A stretch of 64,000 nt of DNA from Deltaproteobacteria bacterium HGW-Deltaproteobacteria-19 (lineage in GTDB: Bacteria > Desulfobacterota > Syntrophia > Syntrophales > PHBD01). The notes under the pieces are model-generated. The model saw only the letters and a list, made by a program, of their open reading frames with translations. It was not told where the DNA came from and did not search any database. Shown one piece after another: positions 16,469 to 24,610 of this stretch (the first letter of the stretch is position 1; the number at the start of each line of letters is the position of its first letter). A program made the translations under genes and the position numbers. The stretch covers positions 92,839-156,838 of the forward strand of contig PHBD01000012.1 in the NCBI GenBank assembly GCA_002841865.1, written 5' to 3'.

Positions 16469-17461
16469 GTGGACGTAATTGCACAAGGAAGCGGAAAGAT
16501 CTTCACGGATCCGGATGCGGACAAGGCGCGGGCATTCTTCCGCACCAAAAACCGCAAACTGGAAAGCAAGGTCATGACCGTGAAGGAAGCGGTCGAGAAA
16601 TTTACCAAAAACGGCGATTATCTTGTTTTGGGCGGTTTCGGAGCAAACAGGATCCCGGCAGCGGTGGCGCACGAGCTCCTTCGGCAGGGACGGAAGAATA
16701 TGGGCTTCGCTGGCCATACATCCACCCACGATTTTCAGATTCTCTGCGCCGGTGAAGTGTTCGACAAACTGGATGTGGCGTACATCGTCGGTCTGGAGGC
16801 CCGCGGTCTCTCTCCCAATGCCAGAAAGTACATGGAGAGCGGCAAGGTGGACGTAAGTGAGTGGACGAACTATTCGCTGTCCGTTCGCTTCAAGGCGGCA
16901 GCGGCCGGCGTTTCCTTCCATCCGGCCCGGAATGTCATGGGAACGGATACCTTCAAGTTCAGCGGCGGAAAAATCATTGCCTGTCCATTCACGGGAACGA
17001 AGTACATCGCCCAGCCGGCCATTTACCCGGATGTCGCGGCCATTCATGTCCATGAGGCCGACATTTACGGAAACTGCCGCGTCCGGGGCATCACCGTGTC
17101 GGACTTCGACGTGGCCCGGGCTGCCAAGCGGCTCATCATTACCTGCGAACGCCTGATCACCAATGACGAAATCCGGCGTGATCCAAGCCTGACGGTGATT
17201 CCCTACTGGTGCGTCGATGCGGTCTGCGAGGTTCCTTTCGGTAGCTATCCCGGAAACATGTATGGCGAATACTTCTCCGATGAAGACCATCTGCGGGAAT
17301 GGATGAAAGTCGAGCAGGATCCTGACGAGTTCAAGAAGTTCCTCGACAAGAACATTTACAGCTGCAAGGATCACTTCGACTACATCGACCGGAACGGCGG
17401 AATGCGGAAGATGCAGATGCTGCGCCAGAAGGAATTCATGTTCATCGGCGCCAGGTCTTAG
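16469..17461 (+). CDS. CoA-transferase subunit A, glutaconate CoA-transferase-like
   Basis: 330 residues; alpha subunit of a class I CoA-transferase. The start is GTG at 16469, with AGGGAGGT 8 bp upstream. Family features: VMTVKEAVEKFTKNGDYLVLGGFGANRIPAAVAHEL at the start of the NagB/RpiA/CoA-transferase fold, IACPFTGTKYIAQPAIYPDVAAIHVHEAD and ITCERLITNDEIR. It is longer than SCOT-type A subunits and closest in layout to GctA/IpdA. It would pair with the protein encoded 21 bp downstream. Possible substrates are glutaconate, acetoacetate or a ring-derived acid. Confidence 0.87.
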   Translation: MDVIAQGSGKIFTDPDADKARAFFRTKNRKLESKVMTVKEAVEKFTKNGDYLVLGGFGANRIPAAVAHELLRQGRKNMGFAGHTSTHDFQILCAGEVFDKLDVAYIVGLEARGLSPNARKYMESGKVDVSEWTNYSLSVRFKAAAAGVSFHPARNVMGTDTFKFSGGKIIACPFTGTKYIAQPAIYPDVAAIHVHEADIYGNCRVRGITVSDFDVARAAKRLIITCERLITNDEIRRDPSLTVIPYWCVDAVCEVPFGSYPGNMYGEYFSDEDHLREWMKVEQDPDEFKKFLDKNIYSCKDHFDYIDRNGGMRKMQMLRQKEFMFIGARS

Positions 17462-17482
17462 GGAAAGGAGGAAACAGAGCAA

Positions 17483-18253
17483 ATGGCTGATTACAATACA
17501 ATGGAATTGATGATCTGCACCGCCGCCCGTGAGCTGGAAGACGGTGCTTCGGTCGGCGTCGGTACAGGTGCACCCTGCGCGGCGGCGATGCTGTCCCAGA
17601 AAACGGGATCCCCCAACCTCACCATTCTGTTCGAGGCGGGCGGAGCAGCCCCCCTGATTCCCGAGATGCCCATCTCCGTGGGTGATTCCCGGACGACCTG
17701 GAAAGCCCTCATGGCCAGCGGCATGTGCGAGATCATGGAAACGGCCTGCCGTGGAATGCTGGACTACACCTTCCTCGGTGGCGCCCAGATCGACATGTAC
17801 GGAAACCTGAATTCCACGCGCATCGGGCCGGACCACCAGAAGCCGAAGGTCCGCTTCCCCGGGAGCGGCGGCGCCAACGATTTCGCTTCCTTCTGCTGGC
17901 GGATGATGGTCATGACCCCGCAGGATCCCAAGCGTTTCTCCGAGAAATGCTCTTTCATCACCACTCCCGGGTGGCTGGAAGGCGGCGATTCCCGGGCCAA
18001 GTCGGGTCTCCCCCTGGGAGCCGGACCCTATAAGATCATCACCAACATGGCGGTGATGGATTTCGAGCCCGAGTCCAAGCGGATGCGCATTGTTGCCGTC
18101 AATCCCGGCTATTCCGAGAAGGACGTGCAGGACAACTGCGGTTTTGAGCTTCTGAAGGCCAAGAAGATCATCGACAACCCGCCTCCTTCAGCGGAAGAGC
18201 TCCACATCCTCCGGGATGTCATCGATCCTTACCGTTACGTCATCGGACGGTAA
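17483..18253 (+). CDS. CoA-transferase subunit B, glutaconate CoA-transferase-like
   Basis: 256 residues; beta subunit, with the active-site glutamate in most family members. Here LTILFEAGGAAPLIP places Glu51 where the catalytic Glu54 of GctB lies, so true CoA transfer rather than IpdAB-type hydrolysis is likely. Other marks are VGVGTGAPCAAAML near the N-terminus and FLGGAQIDMYGNLNST, KPKVRFPGSGGANDFAS, the usual glycine-rich closing motifs. It forms an operon with the A subunit, ended by the terminator at 18290. The exact acid pair is not determinable. Confidence 0.88.
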   Translation: MADYNTMELMICTAARELEDGASVGVGTGAPCAAAMLSQKTGSPNLTILFEAGGAAPLIPEMPISVGDSRTTWKALMASGMCEIMETACRGMLDYTFLGGAQIDMYGNLNSTRIGPDHQKPKVRFPGSGGANDFASFCWRMMVMTPQDPKRFSEKCSFITTPGWLEGGDSRAKSGLPLGAGPYKIITNMAVMDFEPESKRMRIVAVNPGYSEKDVQDNCGFELLKAKKIIDNPPPSAEELHILRDVIDPYRYVIGR

Positions 18254-18289
18254 GCAGAGAAAAGATCTCGTAAAGCAGGAAGAGAATAC

Positions 18290-18326
18290 AAAGGGCCATG
18301 GCGGTGCGAACCGTCATGGCCCTTTT
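18290..18326 (+). terminator. Rho-independent terminator of the CoA-transferase operon
   Basis: Near-perfect 16-bp stem AAAGGGCCATGGCGGT (18290-18305) with ACCGTCATGGCCCTTT (18310-18325), loop GCGA, followed by T. It also precedes the end of the convergent gene at 18432. Confidence 0.85.
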
Positions 18327-18431
18327 GTCTGACGGAACCGGTAAGGATCGACCATAGGACGTTCAGCACCGGGATTCATCATTGTCGATGGTGATGGGAG
18401 GAGTTATCCAACTATTCGAGGGCGGACTCTC

Positions 18432-18632
18432 TCAGCGGCTGAGAATCCTGTGACTGTCCGCTCTGGTGACGGTTTTATCTCCGACGGACGTACCACAGAC
18501 GATGCAGGTATAATCGTATTTTTCGCCTTCCGACAGGACCAGAAGCAGCCGTTTTCTTACGGGTACGGCCTTTCGGCAGACGGGGCAGTAGAGCTGTGTC
18601 GCGTCGAAATCCCGGAATTGTTCCTTAGCCAT
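18432..18632 (-). CDS. Small Zn-ribbon protein
   Basis: 66 residues with two CxxC knuckles, LYCPVCRKA (Cys16/19) and YTCIVCGTS (Cys43/46), spaced as a zinc ribbon; between them lies a basic beta strand (PVRKRLLLVL). No partner domain. Such proteins may bind nucleic acid or modulate RNA polymerase, but no function can be assigned. It sits 24 bp downstream of nadE on the same strand, so it is the likely tail of the queD-folE2-nadE transcript. Confidence 0.72.
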   Translation of the reverse strand: MAKEQFRDFDATQLYCPVCRKAVPVRKRLLLVLSEGEKYDYTCIVCGTSVGDKTVTRADSHRILSR

Positions 18633-18656
18633 CGAGCGCGCATTTCCTCCGGGTTG

Positions 18657-20717
18657 TCATTCCATATCCGGTATGCACCGGACGTTTTCCAGCCATGCCG
18701 TCGCTTCGCTGTCGCTTGGCGCCCGGTAATCCCCCCGGGGAGACAGGGATCCTCCGGATCCCACCTTGGGGCTGTTGGGGATGCAGGATCGCTTGTATTG
18801 GCTCGTCTTGAAGAAGCGCTGGAGGTAGACAGTCAGCCACTTCTTGATTTCCCCGATGGAATAGTCGCTCTGTTTGTCCGGCGGCACATCGGGCCAGAGG
18901 CCCCGGTTCTTGTCCCTCCATGTACAGTAGGCCATGAAGGCCACTTTGGACGGCAGATAGCCATAACGGGTGATATAGAAAATGTTGAAGTCCTGTAGCT
19001 CGTAAGGACCTACAAACTCTTCGGTTTTCTGTGCCGGACCGCCGTTTTCTTCGCCGGGGACAAGTTCCGGGCTGATTTCCGTGTTCAGGATATCCAGCAG
19101 GATACTGCCGGTTTCCGGGGAGAACTGTTCTGATTGGGCCACCCATCGGATCAGGTACTGGATCAGCGTCTTGGGAACGCTGGCATTCACATTATAGTGG
19201 GACATGTGATCACCCACTCCGTAGGTGCACCATCCGAGGGCCAGTTCGCTCAGGTCCCCCGTTCCCACGACCATGGCGTCCCGCATGTTGGCGAGCCGGA
19301 AGAGATGGGATGTCCGTTCACCGGCCTGGATATTCTCGAAGGTCACATCGTAGACTTTCTTCCCCTCCGTAAAGGGGTGTCCGATATCCCGCAGCATCTG
19401 GAGGCAGCTGGGACGGATGTCTATCTCATTGGCCTCGACCCCGAGTGATTCCATTAGCTTGAGGGCATTCCGGTACGTCCTGCCGGTGGTTGCAAAGCCG
19501 GGCATCGTATAGGCCTTGATATTCGTCCGGGGAAGCTCCAGCAGGTCCATTGTCCGGGCCGCCACGATCAGAGCGTGGGTGGAGTCCAGTCCGCCGGAAA
19601 TCCCGATGACGACGTTCCTGATGCCGGAGGCCTTCAGGCGCTTGGCCAGTCCCTGGACCTGAATATTGTAGGCCTCGTAGCACCTCTGATCCCGTTTGCC
19701 AGGGTCCGCCGGGATATAGGGATAGCGGGCATAGGTTCGTTCCAGGAGGATTCGCCCCTCCGGCGCTTCCAGAGAGAATGGGATGGTTCGGAACTGTTGA
19801 ATGCGATCCCGGTTGGCCCTGGCGTTCTGTCCGAATGTCGTCATGCGCATCCGGTCCTGAACCAGGCGGTCCATATCCACGTCGGCAAAGATGATCTGGG
19901 GATTTCTCGCGAACCGCTCCGATTCCGCCAGCAGGTTTCCGTTTTCATGAATCATGGCGTGGCCGTCCCAGGCCAGGTCCGTTGTCGATTCCCCGGGGCC
20001 CGCCGCAGCATAGAGATAGGCGGCGATGCAGCGGGCGGACTGGTTGGCCGCCAGGCTCTGACGGTACTCGGCCTTGCCGATGGTGATGTTCGAAGCGGAG
20101 AGATTGCAGATCACCGTGGCGCCTGCCATGGCCGCATAACTGGAGGGAGGAACGGGAACCCACACGTCTTCGCAGAGTTCCGTGAAGAGTTGAACGTTCG
20201 GTGCATTGACGGCCCGGAACAGAAGGTCGGCGCCGAAGGGGATTCCTTCCTGACCGCAGAGATCCACTGTCCGGGAGACGGCCGTTTCCGCAGGGGCAAA
20301 CTGCCTGGCCTCGTAGAATTCGCGGTAGTTCGGAAGATAGGACTTGACGGCTACGCCCAGGATGCGGCCCCGATGGAGGACGATCCCGCAATTGAACAGG
20401 CGGCAGTCCACCCGCAGTGGCATCCCGACGACGATGATCGGCCGCAGCACCGCCGTTTCGTCCAGAACCCTCTGGAGGGCTGTCCGGGCACTCATGAGGA
20501 GCGCGTCCTGGTGGAAGAGGTCCTCGTTGGAATACGCCGTCATGCCCAGCTCGGGAAACAGGGCCAGAACTGCCTTGCCCTCATGGGCCTTGCGGGCCAT
20601 CTCGATGGTTTTCTCCGCATTGAAGGACGGATCGGCAACCTGAACCTCCGGAATGCAGACCGCCGTGCGAATAAAGCTATGCCGGTACAGGTTGAAGAAA
20701 GAATCTGGAGTCTCCAT
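18657..20717 (-). CDS. nadE: Glutamine-dependent NAD+ synthetase
   Basis: 686 residues from ATG 20717, preferred over an upstream in-frame ATG because GGAAGGA is correctly placed. It makes NAD from deamido-NAD, ATP and glutamine. The N-terminal nitrilase-type glutaminase has its triad: Glu56 ([10 protein letters not shown]), Lys125 ([13 protein letters not shown]) and Cys182 ([10 protein letters not shown]). The C-terminal synthetase has the PP-loop [14 protein letters not shown] and [10 protein letters not shown], and later [11 protein letters not shown]. Length matches the two-domain NadE of actinobacteria and deltaproteobacteria. It follows folE2 by 35 bp in one probable operon. Confidence 0.96.
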   Translation of the reverse strand: METPDSFFNLYRHSFIRTAVCIPEVQVADPSFNAEKTIEMARKAHEGKAVLALFPELGMTAYSNEDLFHQDALLMSARTALQRVLDETAVLRPIIVVGMPLRVDCRLFNCGIVLHRGRILGVAVKSYLPNYREFYEARQFAPAETAVSRTVDLCGQEGIPFGADLLFRAVNAPNVQLFTELCEDVWVPVPPSSYAAMAGATVICNLSASNITIGKAEYRQSLAANQSARCIAAYLYAAAGPGESTTDLAWDGHAMIHENGNLLAESERFARNPQIIFADVDMDRLVQDRMRMTTFGQNARANRDRIQQFRTIPFSLEAPEGRILLERTYARYPYIPADPGKRDQRCYEAYNIQVQGLAKRLKASGIRNVVIGISGGLDSTHALIVAARTMDLLELPRTNIKAYTMPGFATTGRTYRNALKLMESLGVEANEIDIRPSCLQMLRDIGHPFTEGKKVYDVTFENIQAGERTSHLFRLANMRDAMVVGTGDLSELALGWCTYGVGDHMSHYNVNASVPKTLIQYLIRWVAQSEQFSPETGSILLDILNTEISPELVPGEENGGPAQKTEEFVGPYELQDFNIFYITRYGYLPSKVAFMAYCTWRDKNRGLWPDVPPDKQSDYSIGEIKKWLTVYLQRFFKTSQYKRSCIPNSPKVGSGGSLSPRGDYRAPSDSEATAWLENVRCIPDME

Positions 20718-20752
20718 GTTTTCCTTCCGATCAGCGCCTGGATTGCCTTCCC

Positions 20753-21523
20753 TCAACCATCCTTCTCCAGGTATGCGTAGGCGCTGTGGTTGTGAATGCT
20801 CTCGAAATTCTCCGCTTCCACGCTGTACCAGGGGAAGTTGTCGATCCTGTTGAGTTGCATGGCCACATGACGGACCACGTCCTCCACGAACATCGGGTTT
20901 TCGTAAGCCTTCTCGGTCACGAATTTCTCATCCGGCCTCTTCAGGAGGGAGTACACCTCCCCGCTTCCCGATTCCTCCACGATCCGGATCAGGTCTTCAA
21001 TCCAGAAGAATTTCCGAAACCGCACCTTGACCGTCACCATGCTTCTCTGGTTGTGGGCGCCCCGATTGCTGATTTCTTTGGAGCATGGACAAACGGTATT
21101 CACGGGCACCACGACGGACACAAGAAAATCGGAGCGACCGCCGCCGTTCTGCCCGCAAAACGTGCAACGGTACTCCATCAGGCTCTTTGCCCCGGTTACC
21201 GGGGCTGTTTTCTCGATGAAGTAGGGAAAGGAGATCTCCATATGGGCCGATTCGGCCCGCAGTTTCTCCCGGACTTTTTCCAGGATGACGTGAAATGTCC
21301 GGATATTGATCTGCCCGCGGAACTCATTGAGGATTTCCACGAAGCGGCTCATGTGGGTGCCCTTGAAACGGTGCGGGAGATTGACATACATGCTGATGGT
21401 GGCATTCACCGACTGGGTGCCGAGGGCTTTGTCGAGGACGATGATGGGATACTTGATACCCTTGACGCCCACCTTCCGGATGTCGATCTTCCGATGATCC
21501 TGCTGGCTTTGAACGTCGATCAT
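20753..21523 (-). CDS. folE2: GTP cyclohydrolase FolE2
   Basis: 256 residues; converts GTP to dihydroneopterin triphosphate, the first step to folate and queuosine. Motifs of the type IB (metal-promiscuous) enzyme: [33 protein letters not shown] with the metal-binding Cys147 and flanking Cys145, and C-terminal [13 protein letters not shown]. An additional CTFC pair (Cys120/123) is visible. It overlaps queD by 4 bp. Together with QueD it supplies the queuosine precursor carboxy-tetrahydropterin. FolE2 is often used where zinc is limiting. Confidence 0.95.
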   Translation of the reverse strand: MIDVQSQQDHRKIDIRKVGVKGIKYPIIVLDKALGTQSVNATISMYVNLPHRFKGTHMSRFVEILNEFRGQINIRTFHVILEKVREKLRAESAHMEISFPYFIEKTAPVTGAKSLMEYRCTFCGQNGGGRSDFLVSVVVPVNTVCPCSKEISNRGAHNQRSMVTVKVRFRKFFWIEDLIRIVEESGSGEVYSLLKRPDEKFVTEKAYENPMFVEDVVRHVAMQLNRIDNFPWYSVEAENFESIHNHSAYAYLEKDG

Positions 21524-21909
21524 GAATGCCGCCGGTCTGCCCCGCTCTCATAAACGGCCCGGGCATCTTCCGATTCCCAGACGGTGACCCGGGAGACCCG
21601 GACCCGGTCCGAATCGATCCTGTCTGCGAGGTGGTCGTGAATCCATCTTGCCAGGTTTTCCGACGAGGGGTTGCTATCTGCAAAGAAATCCATTTCGTTG
21701 AGATGCCTGTGGTCCAGCATCTCCAGCGCCTCGTCCGTCCAGCGCTTGAGAAGCCGGAAGTCGACAAGCAGACCTTCCCCGTTCAGCGATTCCCCCGCCA
21801 CGGTCACCTCCACGCGGAAGTTATGCCCGTGCAACGATTCGCACTTTCCTCCGACATCCCGAAGGGTATGGGCAGCGGAAAACGAACGGTTGATGGTCAC
21901 TTCATACAT
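21520..21909 (-). CDS. queD: 6-carboxy-tetrahydropterin synthase QueD
   Basis: 129 residues; second step of queuosine biosynthesis, zinc-dependent. Zn ligands His14 (FSAAHTL), His27 and His29 (LHGHNF); catalytic Cys23 (KCESLHGHN), Asp66-His67 (LDHRHLN) and Glu112 (WESEDARAVY) are all in place. The Cys-x3-HGHN arrangement marks QueD rather than a mammalian-type PTPS. It is the first gene of the minus-strand operon with folE2 (ATGA overlap) and nadE; no preQ1 riboswitch was recognisable upstream. Confidence 0.94.
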   Translation of the reverse strand: MYEVTINRSFSAAHTLRDVGGKCESLHGHNFRVEVTVAGESLNGEGLLVDFRLLKRWTDEALEMLDHRHLNEMDFFADSNPSSENLARWIHDHLADRIDSDRVRVSRVTVWESEDARAVYESGADRRHS

Positions 21910-22432
21910 GGCCGGTCCTTCCCGGGGCGGTCTCCCTTTTGCGATCCCGAAACGCGGTTACCCACTGAAACCGTGATTCCGGAAGGGATGTTCGGGATCA
22001 TTACCGTAGATGGAATTTCCTTGTAAAGGAAAAGTTTGGTGATATCTGTAACATCGGTGTCTTAAGCGGATTCCGTTTGCGACGATTGTGATGCCGTATT
22101 CGTTCGGGGATATGAATTCATGATGCCGTGACCGGTTCAGGTGAATTTCCCCGGTGATCCGGAAAAAAGGCGGGTAATTTCCCCCGGAGCTGGGCACTCT
22201 TGACAGGATCACGCAAGACCCGCCAGGGAGAGTGCACCGCATTTCTTGAGCTTTGCGCCGATATGAGATGGAGTTGCTCTATTGGTATGTCCATTGCATA
22301 GTCATTTGCGTCCTTCAAAATTAACATAACAGACAGCATAGATGAAAAGGAGGTGGTAGGGGGGAGTCCGTTTGCAGTCATTCCATTCGGCATCAAGCAT
22401 GAACCAAAAAATTCAAGAAAAGGAGAAGTGAT
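21910..22432. other. 523-bp divergent intergenic region between queD and pilA
   Basis: No gene seen. It should hold the promoters of both neighbours. A small hairpin TTTCCTT-GTA-AAGGAAA is at 22016-22032. Near pilA there is a putative sigma-54 site (annotated separately) and a ribosome-like AAAAGGAGGT at 22345-22353 that precedes no gene. Confidence 0.5.
22362..22376 (+). promoter_or_regulatory. Putative sigma-54 (-24/-12) promoter of pilA
   Basis: GG at 22362-22363 and GC at 22374-22375 are separated by exactly 10 bp, with TTTGCA covering the -12 half and GGGGAG the -24 half. The -24 half is a poor match to TGGCAC. It would give a transcript start near 22387, about 46 nt before pilA. pilA genes of Geobacter and Myxococcus are sigma-54/PilR dependent, which supports but does not prove the call. 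Confidence 0.4.
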
Positions 22433-22801
22433 ATGCTGAAAGCGTTCCGCAAGAAGAATCAGAAAGGTTTCACACTGATCGAGCTCATGATCGTCATCGC
22501 GATCATCGGCATCCTGGCAGCCATTGCCATCCCGCAGTTTACTGCCTACCGGACCAGAGGTTATGAGGCGGCAGCCAAGGCGGATGCGAAGAATGCCTAC
22601 ACCGCAGCCCAGGCCCTGTTCTCCGACTCGCCCGCCGCCACCGCGGACATCGCGTCCCTGCAGTCCTACGGCTTCAAGTCCACGAACCTCGTCACCACGA
22701 CGGTCACCGCCGGGACCCAGTCCGGCCTGGGCCTCACGTCGGTTCACGCCAGCGGAGGCAGGACCTACACGGTCACCCCAGACGGCGCGATTTCACCCTG
22801 A
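22433..22801 (+). CDS. pilA: Type IV major pilin PilA
   Basis: 122 residues. A 12-residue basic prepilin leader ending in Gly (QKG) is followed by the class III N-terminus FTLIELMIVIAIIGILAAIA with Phe1 and Glu5, the sites of N-methylation and assembly. The mature protein is 110 residues; aromatics fall at 1, 24, 27, 32, 44, 51, 67, 69 and 100. There is no C-terminal disulfide loop. It is longer than the 61-residue Geobacter PilA and ends in a Thr/Ser-rich domain (STNLVTTTVTAGTQSGLGLT) suited to O-glycosylation. Ribosome site AAGGAGAAG; own terminator at 22822. Assembly genes pilB/C/M-Q are not in the window. Confidence 0.95.
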   Translation: MLKAFRKKNQKGFTLIELMIVIAIIGILAAIAIPQFTAYRTRGYEAAAKADAKNAYTAAQALFSDSPAATADIASLQSYGFKSTNLVTTTVTAGTQSGLGLTSVHASGGRTYTVTPDGAISP

Positions 22802-22821
22802 TGTAGCATCCACGTTCATGG

Positions 22822-22857
22822 AAAGGGGTAGGGCATTTGTCTTACCCCTTTTTTATT
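22822..22857 (+). terminator. Rho-independent terminator of pilA
   Basis: Stem AAAGGGGTA (22822-22830) with TACCCCTTT (22843-22851), then a T-rich tract. It separates pilA from the glycosyltransferase-like genes, so these are either expressed by read-through or from a promoter I could not see. Confidence 0.82.
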
Positions 22858-22879
22858 TCATTCCCGGATTTTCCCCGTC

Positions 22880-24610
22880 ATGCAGATATTCACGCGGAAA
22901 TCTCTGCCTCTCATCATTTGCCTTGTCCTGACGCTGGCCGTCGTGGCCGTTTACAGCCAGGTGCAGACCTTCAAGCTCGTACGATATGATGACACGGTCT
23001 ACGTGGCTGAAAATCAAAATGTTTTGGCCGGGTTGTCCTGGAAGGGCGTCCGGTGGGCCTTCTGGAATGACGAAGCGGGTTTCTGGCACCCCCTGACCTG
23101 GCTGTCCCTGATGGCGGATGCCCAGCTCTACGGGCTCTGGTCCGGGGGATATCACCGGACGAGTGCCCTCCTCCATCTGGGAAGCACCCTGCTTTTGTTT
23201 CTGTTTCTGTTCAAGGTAACGGGCGCTCCCCGGCGGAGCGCCGCCGTGGCGGCACTGTTCGCCCTTCATCCCCTCAATGTGGAGCCGGTGGCTTGGGTGG
23301 CGACGCGCAAGGACGTCCTCTCCATGTTCTTCGCTATGGCAACCCTGCTGGCCTATGGCGCCTATGCGAAGCGCCCCCACTGGCATCTTTACCTGGCGGT
23401 TTTCGTTCTCTATTTCCTGGGACTGATGGCCAAGCCCATGATCGTGACCCTGCCGTGTGCAATGCTCCTCCTGGATGTCTGGCCCCTCCGGCGACTGCGC
23501 CTGTTCCGGCCGGCCGGCCTTGCGAGTGAGGCTGATCAAGGATTCCCCGAGGTTCGGCTTCACAAGGTGCTTCTGGAAAAACTGCCTTTGCTCGTTCTCT
23601 CAGCGGCGGCCTCGCTCCTCGTCATCATAACGGAGCATAAAATCGGGGCACTTTCCTCCCTGGACGCCGTTCCCATGACCGTCCGGATTGCCAATGCCGT
23701 CGTGTCCTATGCCGTCTACCTCGGGAAGATGTTCTGGCCCGTCAACCTGGCCTTTTTCTATCCCCATCCTGCTGCGGTTTCCACGGGCCCGCTCCTCCTT
23801 TCCCTGGCCGTTCTGGCTGCCATCAGCGCTCTTGTCGTTTTCCGGGGCCGGCGTTTTCCCTATCTCCCGGTGGGTTGGCTGTGGTATCTGGGAACGCTGG
23901 TGCCGATGATCGGGCTGATCCAGGTGGGTCCCCATGCCTTGGCCGACCGCTACGCTTACCTGCCGATGATCGGAATGTATGTGGCGATTGTCTGGGGTGC
24001 TGTGGACTTGGCCCGGGGATGGAATATCCGGAAGCCGATTCTGCTTACGACCTGCATGGTCCTGGCCGCCGCCCTGGCCGTCGGCTCATGGCTTCAACTC
24101 CGGCACTGGCAGAACAGTTTTACCCTTTTCGAGCATGCCCTGCAGGTGACGGAAGGAAACTACATTGCTGAAAACAACCTCGGTCTGGCCTGGTATCACG
24201 AGGGGAAGATGGACAAGGCGCTGCCTCATTTCCGGGCGGCCCTGGCGATGAATCCGGAGTATTCCCTTGTCTACAGCAACCTGGGGTCGACACTGTTTCA
24301 GAAAGGGGAGTACCGGGAGGCGGAGAAGTATCTCCGCGAGGCGGTTCGCCGCTCTCCTTCCGAAGGCGGTTATCACCATAACCTGGCCAGTACCCTTTAT
24401 CAGCTTGGTTCTTATGGGGAGGCTGCCGTGCTGTATCGGGAGGCCCTTCGGCTGGGGCATGAAAAGGCGGACACCTACAGCGGGCTCGGGTCGGCCCTCC
24501 TGAAGCTCGGACAGCCGGAGGAGGCAGTGCGGATGTTCGGCAAGGCCCTCCAGATTGATCCCCACCATGGCCGGGCGCTCGAACAATGGAACCGGCTGAG
24601 GAAGCAATGA
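22880..24610 (+). CDS. TMTC/PMT-like GT-C membrane protein with C-terminal TPRs (copy 1)
   Basis: 576 residues. About ten transmembrane helices in residues 1-410, then tetratricopeptide repeats (IAENNLGLAWYHEGKMDKALPHFRAAL..., SLVYSNLGSTLFQKGEYREAEKYL...) to the end. GT-C signatures near the N-terminus: LVRYDDTVYV (acidic pair in the first extracytoplasmic loop), FWHPLTWLSLMADAQLYG, HPLNVEPVAWVATRKDVLSMFF and LGLMAKPMIVTLP. This is the layout of TMTC O-mannosyltransferases (DUF1736 plus TPR), which transfer lipid-linked sugar to proteins. It lies just after pilA and overlaps copy 2 by 4 bp. The acceptor is inferred, not shown. Confidence 0.87.
   Translation: MQIFTRKSLPLIICLVLTLAVVAVYSQVQTFKLVRYDDTVYVAENQNVLAGLSWKGVRWAFWNDEAGFWHPLTWLSLMADAQLYGLWSGGYHRTSALLHLGSTLLLFLFLFKVTGAPRRSAAVAALFALHPLNVEPVAWVATRKDVLSMFFAMATLLAYGAYAKRPHWHLYLAVFVLYFLGLMAKPMIVTLPCAMLLLDVWPLRRLRLFRPAGLASEADQGFPEVRLHKVLLEKLPLLVLSAAASLLVIITEHKIGALSSLDAVPMTVRIANAVVSYAVYLGKMFWPVNLAFFYPHPAAVSTGPLLLSLAVLAAISALVVFRGRRFPYLPVGWLWYLGTLVPMIGLIQVGPHALADRYAYLPMIGMYVAIVWGAVDLARGWNIRKPILLTTCMVLAAALAVGSWLQLRHWQNSFTLFEHALQVTEGNYIAENNLGLAWYHEGKMDKALPHFRAALAMNPEYSLVYSNLGSTLFQKGEYREAEKYLREAVRRSPSEGGYHHNLASTLYQLGSYGEAAVLYREALRLGHEKADTYSGLGSALLKLGQPEEAVRMFGKALQIDPHHGRALEQWNRLRKQ

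Noticed and set aside
21910-22050. preQ1 riboswitch before queD
   Set aside because: The minus-strand leader shows no preQ1-I or -II core sequence.
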